Source: Gammaproteobacteria bacterium | Lineage (GTDB): Bacteria > Pseudomonadota > Gammaproteobacteria > Eutrophobiales > Eutrophobiaceae | Direction of reading: 5' to 3' | Length of the DNA: 64,000 nucleotides | Assembly (NCBI GenBank): GCA_022826885.1 | Contig: JAJDUB010000002.1 | Location: 95,902-159,901, forward strand | Shown here: positions 33,600 through 43,144 of the stretch, piece by piece | Position numbering within the stretch: position 1 is the first letter of the stretch | How the letters are laid out: the number at the start of each line of letters is the position of its first letter | Program-made: the position numbers and the translations under genes | The notes under the pieces: generated by a model | Told to the model about the DNA's origin: nothing | The model's database searches: none | What the model saw: the letters and a program-made list of their open reading frames with translations, nothing else

Positions 33600-36500
33600 C
33601 CCGCATCATCCCCGGGCCGCCGGAACGTACCTGGCGATCTGCCTGCTGGTATTGTTTTCACATTCTGCGGAAATCCCCGGGGCGGAAACGGCAACACCTG
33701 ATATCCCGGATAACTCCACGACGGTTACGTTGCTGTTCACGAACGACCTGGAAAGCACTTATGATCCGGTCCTCGCATACTGGCGCGACGATATGGAGCA
33801 TATCGGCGGCATCGCCCAACTGGCAACACTGATCGACGATTTTCACTCCTCGGAAGAAAACGTGTTCCTGTTCGACGCCGGCGACATATTCACCGGGGTC
33901 CTCGCCAAGTTGACGCGCGGCGAAGTGTCATTCGAACTCATGAACACCATGGGTTACGACGCGATGGCGATAGGGAACCACGAGTTCGAATACGGCTGGC
34001 AGGTGCTTGCCGGGCAAAAAAACCGCGTCCCATTCCCGGTATTGGGCGCTAATCTCTTCTACAAGGGTACCGATATCCATTTCGCCCAGCCTTATTCAAT
34101 CATCGAACGTGACGGGGTTCGTATCGGCGTAATAGGCATCCTGGGCCAGGATGCCGCCACGGCCCTCAATCCTCCGAATATCGCCGGGCTGGAAGTGCGC
34201 GATCCGAAGTCAGTCGTTCCGGAATCTGTGAAACTTCTGCGGCCGGACGTGGACCTGGTCGTGCTGTTGACCCACCAGGGTAAAACCGCGCCCATGCAGA
34301 CGGATGATGACGCGCATCCCGAAATCAGGCGGGATATCGAGGCGGATATCGAACTGGCAGGCATCGTGGACGGCATCGATGTGCTCCTGGCGGGTCATGC
34401 GGACGCCGGTACGGAGCGGCCCGTCATACAGCCGCAGACCGGAACCCTGATCATGCAGACCTACGGCCAGGGCTTTCATCTGGGATTCCTGCAGTTACAG
34501 GTCGATACGGTAAAACAGGAAGTGCTCGCTTATGAGGGACGCCTGGTGCCGGTCGATAGCGCTCAGCTTGAACCCCACGCGCGTGTCGCCGAAAAGCTGG
34601 CCGCCTATCGCAACAAGCACAGTGAGATCTACGAGGTCGCCGGATATGCCTCGGATCGATTGAACCGCCGCTATAACGAAGAATCGGATCTGGGCAACCT
34701 GTTTGCCGATATCCGGCGCGCAGAAAACGGGGCCCAAATTGGAGTTTCACTTTCCGGCGCGATTCGGCGCGATATTCCGGCCGGCCCGGTAACTGTCGCA
34801 ATGCTGCTGGATGCTTATCCATTCATCGACGATATAATCACGGTGCGATTGTCGGGCGCCAGTATTATTAATGCGCTTGAGCACGGCCTCTCTCTTGAGC
34901 GGGGAATTATGCAGGTGTCGGGTATGACGGTACGGTACGACCCGGGGCGTCCCGTTGGCTCGCGGGTCCTCGAGGTCCGTGTCGGAGAAGATGTACTGCG
35001 GCAGGACGCGACCTATACAATCGCGGCAGGCAGTTTCCTGGTTAACGGAGGAGACAAGTACACCGACTTCATGGACGCCGAGGTAATCTCCGTGGGGCGT
35101 GAATTCTCACAGGCCCTGGTTGATTATTTCAGGTCACGTGACAGTGTCGGTATTCCGGCAAGAGGCCGCCTGATACCGGAAGGAGATCGGCCCAATTTCA
35201 TCGTGGTGCTGACCGACGACCAGGGTTATAACGACGTCGGTGTGTACGGCTCTCCGGACATCAGGACACCGGTCCTGGACCGGATGGCGCAGGAAGGCAC
35301 CAGGTTCACCAGTTTTTACGCCCAGCCGGTCTGCGGCCCATCCAGGGCTGCGCTGCTTACCGGTTCCTACCCGGTAAGAGTGGCGGAGCCTGAAAACAGG
35401 AAAAACCCGAATACCATTCTGCACTCACACGAAATAACCATTGCCGAGACCCTGAAGAGCGCCGGCTACGCGACCGCGGTGATCGGCAAATGGCACATGG
35501 CTGGGGACGGTGACGAGCCCTGGGATTTCGCTCCGCCGCCGCAACCGCCGGGCCGTCCCGGCGGCAAGGGGCCGTTCAAGGCCGAACTGATGCCGAATGC
35601 CCAGGGCTTTGATTACTTCTACGGCACGCCCATGTACCATGGCTACACCCGTGACGTTGACCTGGCGCGTTTCATCCCCGAGATGATGCGCAACCGCGAG
35701 GTCATCGAAAGCCCCGCGGACGTGGACCTGCTGACCCGGGAATACACGGAGGAAACGATTGGATTTATCCGGGACAACCGTGACAAGCCGTTTTTTATCT
35801 ATCTTGCCCATCACATGCCCCATTTACCGCTGGGCGCATCACCCGGCTTTAAGGGCAAGTCACAGCGCGGGTTCTACGGGGACGCCGTGGAGGAACTGGA
35901 CTGGAGCATGGGCGAGATCTTCAGGGAACTGGAGCGCCTGCAACTGGATGACCGGACACTGGTGATTTACCTCTCCGACAACGGCCCCGAGGTAGGCCAC
36001 AGCGAAGAATATACCGGCAGCGCCGCCCCCCTCCGGGGCAGAAAATACTCCAACTGGGAGGGAGGTGTCCGGGTGCCTGCCATCATGCGCTGGCCCGGGA
36101 AGATCCCGGAATCAACAGTCAGTGACGAACTGGTCACGATAATGGACATCTACCCGACCCTCGCGGCGCTGGCCGGCACGCGATTGCCGGCGGGAATAGT
36201 ATTCGACGGCGCCGACATCAGTCCGATACTGTTTGACCATCCGGCTGCGAAAAGCCCGTACGCCAGGTACTTCTATTATTCCCTGACGCAATTGCAGGCA
36301 GTGCGGGCCGGACGCTGGAAACTCGTCCTGCCCCGGCAGGCAAATACGCCGTATACCTCTTGGCTTGGCCGTTATACGGATGCGGTTGAACAACCGCTGT
36401 TATTCGACCTGCAGCAAGACGTGGGCGAGCAGGATGACCTGGCCGGGGAACATCCTGATATTGTCAGGAAACTGATGCGGGAAGCGGACAGGGCCAGGAC

Positions 36501-36618
36501 GGAACTGGGCGATTACAACCGCATCGGGACCGGCGCGCGGTTTTTTGACGTAGGCGAGAGGCGACCTGCTACGTTTTTTCCCGCTGAACATGACAATATC
36601 ACCTGGAAAGAGTACTAG
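33571..36618 (+). CDS. Fused 5'-nucleotidase/metallophosphatase (N) :: type I arylsulfatase (C)
   Basis: N half: [12 protein letters not shown]...FDAGDIFTG...GNHEFEYG...LLTHQGK...LLAGHADAG plus 5'-nucleotidase C-terminal domain; C half: [21 protein letters not shown]...[14 protein letters not shown]...IGKWHM. Single uninterrupted frame; start inside the SDR 3' end. Confidence 0.9.
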   Translation: MPMAGTRLINPHHPRAAGTYLAICLLVLFSHSAEIPGAETATPDIPDNSTTVTLLFTNDLESTYDPVLAYWRDDMEHIGGIAQLATLIDDFHSSEENVFLFDAGDIFTGVLAKLTRGEVSFELMNTMGYDAMAIGNHEFEYGWQVLAGQKNRVPFPVLGANLFYKGTDIHFAQPYSIIERDGVRIGVIGILGQDAATALNPPNIAGLEVRDPKSVVPESVKLLRPDVDLVVLLTHQGKTAPMQTDDDAHPEIRRDIEADIELAGIVDGIDVLLAGHADAGTERPVIQPQTGTLIMQTYGQGFHLGFLQLQVDTVKQEVLAYEGRLVPVDSAQLEPHARVAEKLAAYRNKHSEIYEVAGYASDRLNRRYNEESDLGNLFADIRRAENGAQIGVSLSGAIRRDIPAGPVTVAMLLDAYPFIDDIITVRLSGASIINALEHGLSLERGIMQVSGMTVRYDPGRPVGSRVLEVRVGEDVLRQDATYTIAAGSFLVNGGDKYTDFMDAEVISVGREFSQALVDYFRSRDSVGIPARGRLIPEGDRPNFIVVLTDDQGYNDVGVYGSPDIRTPVLDRMAQEGTRFTSFYAQPVCGPSRAALLTGSYPVRVAEPENRKNPNTILHSHEITIAETLKSAGYATAVIGKWHMAGDGDEPWDFAPPPQPPGRPGGKGPFKAELMPNAQGFDYFYGTPMYHGYTRDVDLARFIPEMMRNREVIESPADVDLLTREYTEETIGFIRDNRDKPFFIYLAHHMPHLPLGASPGFKGKSQRGFYGDAVEELDWSMGEIFRELERLQLDDRTLVIYLSDNGPEVGHSEEYTGSAAPLRGRKYSNWEGGVRVPAIMRWPGKIPESTVSDELVTIMDIYPTLAALAGTRLPAGIVFDGADISPILFDHPAAKSPYARYFYYSLTQLQAVRAGRWKLVLPRQANTPYTSWLGRYTDAVEQPLLFDLQQDVGEQDDLAGEHPDIVRKLMREADRARTELGDYNRIGTGARFFDVGERRPATFFPAEHDNITWKEY

Positions 36619-37127
36619 TCTGCCGTGCCATCGGACAGCACGACATCAAACGGCGTAGCGAGATCAAGAAACTCCTCGTCGCCGCTGCTGCCGTCGCACC
36701 ACATTAAAACTGCCATTACGGCCGTTTCATCAAGTGCTGTCATAATGTGGTGCCAGATGCCACGGCGGTATGTAACACCCTGGTTACCCCCGGATACAAA
36801 GGCCCTGACCCGGGTCAAATCCGGGCCTTCATCGCTGCCGTCCGGCGCGACAACGACTAAATACCTGGATGCCTTCAATGGCAGGAAAGTCTGACTTGAA
36901 AATGGGTGGCGTTCCATCACGGTCGCATGCAGGGGCAGCCTGTCGACAGGTTCTATCGCAGTAAGGTATAGATCGGCCCGTGCGCCTGCGCGGGCATTTT
37001 CGAGCAGCTCGTTGTAGTGTTGGCGGACGCCTTCGGGCGGTCTCTGAATGATCTCTCCAAATTCAGAAAAACTGTCTGCATTCAAGGGTTCGGCGATAAT
37101 TTTCGGCACACTGGTCATGTCGGTCAA
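36615..37127 (-). CDS. allA: Ureidoglycolate lyase family protein
   Basis: [19 protein letters not shown]...[19 protein letters not shown]...YLVVVAPDG...[26 protein letters not shown]. Confidence 0.85.
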   Translation of the reverse strand: MTDMTSVPKIIAEPLNADSFSEFGEIIQRPPEGVRQHYNELLENARAGARADLYLTAIEPVDRLPLHATVMERHPFSSQTFLPLKASRYLVVVAPDGSDEGPDLTRVRAFVSGGNQGVTYRRGIWHHIMTALDETAVMAVLMWCDGSSGDEEFLDLATPFDVVLSDGTAD

Positions 37128-38962
37128 AGCTCACCAAGCCGTTTCAGCAGCAGGTCGATAGCATAACCGGAAGACCAGGCTTCGCAGTGTCCGGTATCGG
37201 GCAGCACGTGCCACTGCTTGTTTTCATCCGGTTTCAACCGGGTGAAGGCATAGGTGAATTCTCCCAGTGAATAATATTCGTCACCGCCGCCGCGGGGGTC
37301 TTCCATGCTCCTGTTGATATTCGCGACCAGGTCAATCCTGTGGTCCGGTTCCCAGTCGGCTTCCGGCCGAAAAGCCATGCTGCTGTCATCGAAGGGAGGG
37401 TAGGGCTCCAGTTCTCCTTCCAGCGAATAATCACAAGCATCCGTCTTGTGGACGTGGTTCGCAAAGATCTCGTACGTGACGCCGAAATGAGTATAGGAAC
37501 CGGGCATGCGGCACTTGCTGCCCGGAGCAAGCGCGGCACAGTCGTTGTCGGTTGAACAAACGCTGGCGCCGTCTGCGTCACAATGACCCCGGGTATATTG
37601 GTGCCGGCTGCAATGGGCATTGAAATCCCAGTTATTCGGGCCGCCTACGAGCAGTTGATAATCGATAATCGGATCCAGCCCATGCCAGAGTCTCGGCAGA
37701 AAAGTTGCATTGCTGCCCATGCTGCAACCCGCCGTCGCAAACGCTCCGTCTCCCGCCAGGTTTTCATGTACCCATGCAATGACCGCGGCAACGCGTTTGT
37801 TCAATTCATACACATTGGTGGCTTCATCACTGGTGCGCGAGTACCAGCCCCAGTTAATGCGGCCGCGGAAAGGCGGGTCGAAATCCGGCGCGGTAAAGCC
37901 TTTTTCCCAGCGCACCATGACGCTGCGAACAGGCGCCTGCCGTTCCAGTTCCGGCACGTACTCTGCATAACGGTAATCCGTGCCGCCGGCGCCCGAGTGC
38001 AACAGCACCGTCTTGTCGCCGTCCGGCGTGAGCGCCAGGTGGCCGGCCATATCATCAACCACGTAGGCGAGCGCTAGCCTGGGCTGGTCCGGGTTGCGTC
38101 CCTGCGTCAACAACTCCATGCCGTCATCCTTGTATGCGGGAACCAGGCATTCACGCCAGTCGGCGCAAGCCTGTTTGCAGCCGTAGTTCACGTGGTAATC
38201 GCCGTTCTCATCGGGAGTTGATTTTGCCAGGGTGAATGCGGAGGAAGGTACTGTCGGGTCCGGCGTCCGGCATATCTGTACCTGTGCCGCAAACGCTTCA
38301 GCTACACTCACCGGCCCGGTTGCCGCAGCCGCCTTGTCCGGCAGGTCACCTGCAGGCCCGTAAGTTTCCGGGTACTCCCGTAACCGATCCTGCGCACCGG
38401 TATGACCGCGCTCGGCCGCCAGGCGGTACCAGTGGATGGCCTCGGCATCATCCCTGGGCAACCCGTCACCGATGGAGAACATGTATCCCAGGTAATACTG
38501 GGCCACGGCATGCCCCTGTTCGGCGGCTGCGCGGAACCAGCGCGCGGCCTCAGCCTTGTCTACCGGCGCTTCCTCGTCATTGAAGTACATGGCGCCGAGC
38601 CGGTACTGCGCGGCGGCATGGCCCTGCCCGGCGGCCTCGCGCAGCCAGCGGACGGCTTCGCCGGTATTTACGGCCACCCCTTCCCCCTGCGCAAATTTGT
38701 ATCCCAGGTAGTACTGCGCGGACGCGTGCCCCTGCTCCGCCGCGAGGCGATACCAGCGCACAGCTTCGGCGTCATCCTCAGTTACGCCCTGGCCGTGGTC
38801 GTAGCGGCTGCCGAGCAGGAACTGCGCCCCGGCATCGCCCTGTTCCGCGACCCTGGCCAATTCCTCGGGGTCGGACGCGGCGAGCGCCAGGCCGGCGCAC
38901 AGCAGCAGGACCGGCAACAAGGACGTTAATATGAAGAATCTGGAATTACACAATTCAGGCAC
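37124..38962 (-). CDS. Secreted Sel1-repeat protein fused to an alpha/beta-hydrolase-like domain
   Basis: Signal-like FFILTSLLPVLLLCAGLALAA; about four or five Sel1 repeats (AEQGDAGAQFLLGSRYDHGQGV...AEQGHASAQYYLGYKFAQGEGV...); C-terminal domain with ATAGCSMGSNATFLP. Start uncertain (GTG 38962 or TTG 38953); ORF-track start 39394 lies antisense inside deoD. Confidence 0.75.
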   Translation of the reverse strand: MPELCNSRFFILTSLLPVLLLCAGLALAASDPEELARVAEQGDAGAQFLLGSRYDHGQGVTEDDAEAVRWYRLAAEQGHASAQYYLGYKFAQGEGVAVNTGEAVRWLREAAGQGHAAAQYRLGAMYFNDEEAPVDKAEAARWFRAAAEQGHAVAQYYLGYMFSIGDGLPRDDAEAIHWYRLAAERGHTGAQDRLREYPETYGPAGDLPDKAAAATGPVSVAEAFAAQVQICRTPDPTVPSSAFTLAKSTPDENGDYHVNYGCKQACADWRECLVPAYKDDGMELLTQGRNPDQPRLALAYVVDDMAGHLALTPDGDKTVLLHSGAGGTDYRYAEYVPELERQAPVRSVMVRWEKGFTAPDFDPPFRGRINWGWYSRTSDEATNVYELNKRVAAVIAWVHENLAGDGAFATAGCSMGSNATFLPRLWHGLDPIIDYQLLVGGPNNWDFNAHCSRHQYTRGHCDADGASVCSTDNDCAALAPGSKCRMPGSYTHFGVTYEIFANHVHKTDACDYSLEGELEPYPPFDDSSMAFRPEADWEPDHRIDLVANINRSMEDPRGGGDEYYSLGEFTYAFTRLKPDENKQWHVLPDTGHCEAWSSGYAIDLLLKRLGEL

Positions 38963-39029
38963 CCGAACTCCACCTTTGTAGTAACATTTAGCCCGCAGAT
39001 GATAATACCGAAAATAATGAACTAAAAAC

Positions 39030-39740
39030 ATGACAGCAAACATCTTTAACGCCGCGCCGGGCGATATCGCCGAAACGGTGCTCATGCCCGGCGATCCGCT
39101 ACGGGCGAAATATATCGCAGAGAAGTATCTTACTGACGCCCGCCAGGTGACCGACGTGCGCAACATGCTGGGTTTCACCGGCTCATACAAGGGCATGAGG
39201 ATTTCGGTGGCAGCCCACGGCATCGGCATCCCCTCTGCCTGCGTATACTGCACCGAACTGATCACCGCGTTCAGCGTCAAGCGCATCATCCGGGTCGGCA
39301 GTTGCGGGACCATTTCGGACTCGGTCAGGATGCGGGATATCGTCATCGCCATGGGGGCCTCCACCGACTCCAATGTCAACCGGGTCCGGTTCAACGGCTT
39401 CGACTTCGCCGCGCTGGCCGATTACGACCTGTTGCAGAATGCCGTCAGCGCGGCAAAGGCGCAGGATGTAAGCTTCCACGTCGCCAACGTGTTTTCCTCG
39501 GACCTGTTTTTCCCGCCGCCGGGCAAGGAGATGTGGGACGTGATGGAACGGTTGAACGTGCCGGTGGTGGAGATGGAAGTGGCCGGCATTTACGGAGTCG
39601 CCGCCGAATACGGCGCCAGGGCGGTTGCCCTGTGCACCGTCACCGACGATGCCCGCGCGGTCACCGGGCTGTCGGTGGAAGCGCGCCAGAACAGCCTGGA
39701 CCAGATGATAGAAGTGGCGCTGGAAGCGGCGCTGTTATAG
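39030..39740 (+). CDS. deoD: Purine-nucleoside phosphorylase
   Basis: [23 protein letters not shown]...[15 protein letters not shown]...[27 protein letters not shown]. Confidence 0.95.
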   Translation: MTANIFNAAPGDIAETVLMPGDPLRAKYIAEKYLTDARQVTDVRNMLGFTGSYKGMRISVAAHGIGIPSACVYCTELITAFSVKRIIRVGSCGTISDSVRMRDIVIAMGASTDSNVNRVRFNGFDFAALADYDLLQNAVSAAKAQDVSFHVANVFSSDLFFPPPGKEMWDVMERLNVPVVEMEVAGIYGVAAEYGARAVALCTVTDDARAVTGLSVEARQNSLDQMIEVALEAALL

Positions 39741-39830
39741 TCCGGTTGCCCTGGCCGGTGCCTTCGATGTCTTGTCCGACCTGGATATGGTATGTTGATC
39801 ACGTAATAAACAGGCAGGAGTTTTATCATC

Positions 39831-41231
39831 ATGGCTGAGTTGTGGGAACTGAATGCCCTGGACCTTGCCGCCGTCATCCGCAATGGAGAAGCCAGTGCCG
39901 GTGATGCGGTCGAGTCCTGTATCAAGCGTATTGACGCAGTCAACGGCGAGGTCAACGCGGTCACCGTCGTTTACGCGGACGAGGCTCGCGCCGCTGCAGT
40001 CGCCGCCGATGCGAAACAGGCGGCAGGTGGAGACCTGGGCCCCTTGCACGGGGTACCATTGGGGGTTAAGGAGAATATCGATGTGCAGGGCTGGCCGACG
40101 ACCTGGGGTGTCCCGGCGTTTGCCGAGGCGTTTGCGCCGCAGGACGCGCCAATCGTCGCGCAGCTCAGGGAGGCCGGCGCCATACCGGTAGCAGCTACGA
40201 ATTTACCCGATTTTGCTTTACGCTGGCACACCGACAGCAGTTTGCGCGGCGCTACCCGCAATCCCTGGGCGGAGGGCCGCACGGCAGGCGGTTCCAGCGG
40301 CGGCTCGGCGGCGGCTCTTGCCACCGGAATGGTGCCGCTGGCCCTGGGCAATGATCTCGGCGGTTCGTTGCGCGTGCCGGCGCAGTTTTGCGGTGTATCA
40401 TCGGTGCGGCCCAGCCACGGCCGCATCGCCCGGGCCAGTTCCACCATGCGAGGCGAACTGCCCATCAGCTTTCAACTCATGTATGTCGAAGGTCCGATGG
40501 CGCGCAGTCCCGGTGACCTGCGCGCCGCGCTCGCGTCCTGTTGCGGCTTCGATGCGCGCGATCCCTGGTGGGTCCCCGCGCCGCTGGAGGAACCGGCGGG
40601 GGACCTGCCGACTATTGCGGTATCGACGAATCCGGGCGGCATGGGCGTCAACCCGCAGGTGGCAGATGGCGTGCGCAAGGCCGCCGACGCCCTGGCGGAC
40701 GCCGGTTATCCCCTGGAAGAGGCGGACCCGCCGGATATCGGGGAAGCGCTTCAGACCTGGCAAAGACTGTTATTCAACGAAGTGCGCGTGATGATGTTTG
40801 AGACCATCGAACAACTTTCGATGCCGGATGCGCCAAATTCCCTGAAATTATGCGAGCCTTTTGTGCCGGCGCTGAACCAGGAAGGCCTGGTGCGCGCCTT
40901 CGCCGAGCGCACCCGGCTGTTTCGCGATTGGCTGGAGTTTTTTCAGCGCTATCCCCTGCTGCTGGGTCCGGTTTCCACCGAACCGCCTTTTTCGCTGGGG
41001 GCAGACCTCGAAAGCACCGGGCGTTCGAAACAGATGATGGACAGCATGCGACTGGTGGTCGCAGTCAATCTTATGGGCCTGCCGGTATCAGTGGTGCCGG
41101 CAGGTGTTGCCGAAGGTCTGCCGCAGGCCGTGCAGGTTATCGGCCCGCCCTTTTCGGAAGCCCGCTGCCTGCAGGCGGGGGCAGCCATCGACGCGGCCCT
41201 CGGCGCGATTACGCCGATCGATCCCCGTTAA
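39831..41231 (+). CDS. Amidase (amidase signature family)
   Basis: GVPLGVKENIDVQG...GRTAGGSSGGSAAALATGMVPLALGNDLGGSLRVPAQFCGV: GGSSGGS Ser-cisSer-Lys signature. Confidence 0.9.
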   Translation: MAELWELNALDLAAVIRNGEASAGDAVESCIKRIDAVNGEVNAVTVVYADEARAAAVAADAKQAAGGDLGPLHGVPLGVKENIDVQGWPTTWGVPAFAEAFAPQDAPIVAQLREAGAIPVAATNLPDFALRWHTDSSLRGATRNPWAEGRTAGGSSGGSAAALATGMVPLALGNDLGGSLRVPAQFCGVSSVRPSHGRIARASSTMRGELPISFQLMYVEGPMARSPGDLRAALASCCGFDARDPWWVPAPLEEPAGDLPTIAVSTNPGGMGVNPQVADGVRKAADALADAGYPLEEADPPDIGEALQTWQRLLFNEVRVMMFETIEQLSMPDAPNSLKLCEPFVPALNQEGLVRAFAERTRLFRDWLEFFQRYPLLLGPVSTEPPFSLGADLESTGRSKQMMDSMRLVVAVNLMGLPVSVVPAGVAEGLPQAVQVIGPPFSEARCLQAGAAIDAALGAITPIDPR

Positions 41232-41284
41232 GGAACCTCTGAGCTTCCCTGACATCCCGGCCCGTTTGCCTTGCAGGCCGCGTG

Positions 41285-42970
41285 TCACCCGGCGAGACCG
41301 GTTGCCCGGGCCAGGGCGTTCGTTACCTTTACCCGGTTGAACTTGCGCCAGCGGCCGGCAACGTGCTGGTCGGGCCGCACCAGGTAATAGGTGCCCGGAC
41401 GGGCGTCGTAGTGCCGGTGCAGCAGGCCGTTTTTATCCAAGATATGTTTGCCGCCGTTCCCTGCCTCCGTCACGATCAGGGTATCGACCGGGATTTGCCC
41501 TGAGCCCACCGCGTCAAGCTCTGCCGGCGCGCTGCCGTCGCCGCTGAAATAAATCCCCACGAAGCGGCTTCCCAACTGGTTCAGGAACCAGGCGTCCGCC
41601 CCGTTGATGTAGACCGGGGCGTCCAGGCAGGGCGCGCCGGGCCGTTGCCGGTCGCTGAATTCATCCTCGTCCGGAGTGTTCAGGGGAGAGCCGTCCAGTA
41701 CGCTTGGAGTGGACAGGCGGCCGGGGTTGACGAACCTGCGGGCAAACTCGAAATCCTTGGCCAGCTCCAGCGTGGCATTGCGGAACGCGAGGCTGACCTC
41801 GCTTTTCGGGGTCATGAAGTCCGTGCTGCGTGATGAGTTCATCACGTTTTCCTCCGCGCCCAGGATGCGTTCATCATCATAACTGTTGATGAGATGGGGT
41901 GGCGCGGCGCCGGTCAGGACCAGGTGGAGTTTCCAGGCCAGGTTGTCCACGTCCTGCAATCCGCCGTTTGCCCCTCGCGCCCCGAACGGCGACACGAGAT
42001 GGGCAGAATCGCCGGCGAAGATGGTGCGGCCATGGACGAATTTTTCCATGCGGCAGCACTTGAAGGTGTACAGGCTCACCCACTCGTACTCGAATTCGAG
42101 ATCGGAACCGAGAAAAGCCCTGATTTTGGCGTCTATATTCTCTTCCTTCATCACCTCCTCGCGGTCGATGTCCCAACCCATCTGGAAATCGATGCGCCAG
42201 ACGTCGTCGGCCTGCTTGTGGATCAGCGAGGTCTGGCCGGGATTGAACGGCGGGTCGAACCAGAAGCGCCGGATCGCGGGGAAGTCCGCCTTCATGCGCA
42301 CGTCGGCGATCAGGAAGTTGTCCTCGAATACCCGGCCTATGAAATCCAGTCCCAGGGCCTCACGCGCCGGGCTGCGATGCCCGTCCGCGGCGATCAGGTA
42401 ATCGCAACTGAGCCGGTATTCCCCTGCGGGGGTGTTCACGGTCACGATGACCTTGTCAGTGTCATTGACCACATCGGTTAACTCGTTCTGCCAGCGGATG
42501 CCGGTCTGCGGATACTGTGGAAACAGGTCGATCAGGTATTCTTCCGCATAGAACTGCTGCAGGTTGATGAACGCGGGGAATTTCTGTTCCTTGTCCGGCA
42601 GCAGGTCGAACTTGTACACAGGCTCGGTTTCCTCGCCGAAATAGACCCAGCCCTGGTTCCACACCACGCCTTTTTCCATCATGCGCCCACTAGTGCCGAT
42701 GCGGTCCAGGATCTCCAGCGTACGTTTTGCCCAGCAGATGGCGCGCGAACCGTCGCTCACGGTGTTGTATTTCTCCAGCACCACGGACCGGATACCGTAG
42801 CGCGCCAGGTCTATGGCGCTGGCCAGGCCGATGGGTCCTCCACCTGCGATGACCACCGGGAAATGGGTGATTGCCCCGCTGTCGATCTCAGGGGGCTTTA
42901 CAAAATCATAAATGCGCCGCGCCTGGCGACTGGTCTGCCGCGCCTTGCCTATATCTCCATACTTTGCCAT
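41285..42970 (-). CDS. FAD-dependent aromatic monooxygenase (PheA/TfdB/MhpA-like)
   Basis: FPVVIAGGGPIGLASAIDLARYGIRSVVLEKY; RTIFAGDSAHLVSPFGARGANGGLQDVDNLAWKL. Confidence 0.88.
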   Translation of the reverse strand: MAKYGDIGKARQTSRQARRIYDFVKPPEIDSGAITHFPVVIAGGGPIGLASAIDLARYGIRSVVLEKYNTVSDGSRAICWAKRTLEILDRIGTSGRMMEKGVVWNQGWVYFGEETEPVYKFDLLPDKEQKFPAFINLQQFYAEEYLIDLFPQYPQTGIRWQNELTDVVNDTDKVIVTVNTPAGEYRLSCDYLIAADGHRSPAREALGLDFIGRVFEDNFLIADVRMKADFPAIRRFWFDPPFNPGQTSLIHKQADDVWRIDFQMGWDIDREEVMKEENIDAKIRAFLGSDLEFEYEWVSLYTFKCCRMEKFVHGRTIFAGDSAHLVSPFGARGANGGLQDVDNLAWKLHLVLTGAAPPHLINSYDDERILGAEENVMNSSRSTDFMTPKSEVSLAFRNATLELAKDFEFARRFVNPGRLSTPSVLDGSPLNTPDEDEFSDRQRPGAPCLDAPVYINGADAWFLNQLGSRFVGIYFSGDGSAPAELDAVGSGQIPVDTLIVTEAGNGGKHILDKNGLLHRHYDARPGTYYLVRPDQHVAGRWRKFNRVKVTNALARATGLAG

Positions 42971-43144
42971 GGTCGTATTATACCGTCTTGATCCCGGATC
43001 ATTCCCGGCAATATGACTGTCTCTTCCGTTTCATCCAAGTTTTGCTTCCGCTACGGCTAAGCCCGGTTGATTAAATATCCATACACTACCCGGACACGAT
43101 ATCCGTGCATGGACGCCGGCACACGCTATTAGGAGGGTAGAGTT

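Noticed and set aside
39030-39394. N-terminal extension of the Sel1-hydrolase ORF up to 39394
   Set aside because: Lies antisense inside deoD; the signal peptide begins only around 38953-38962.
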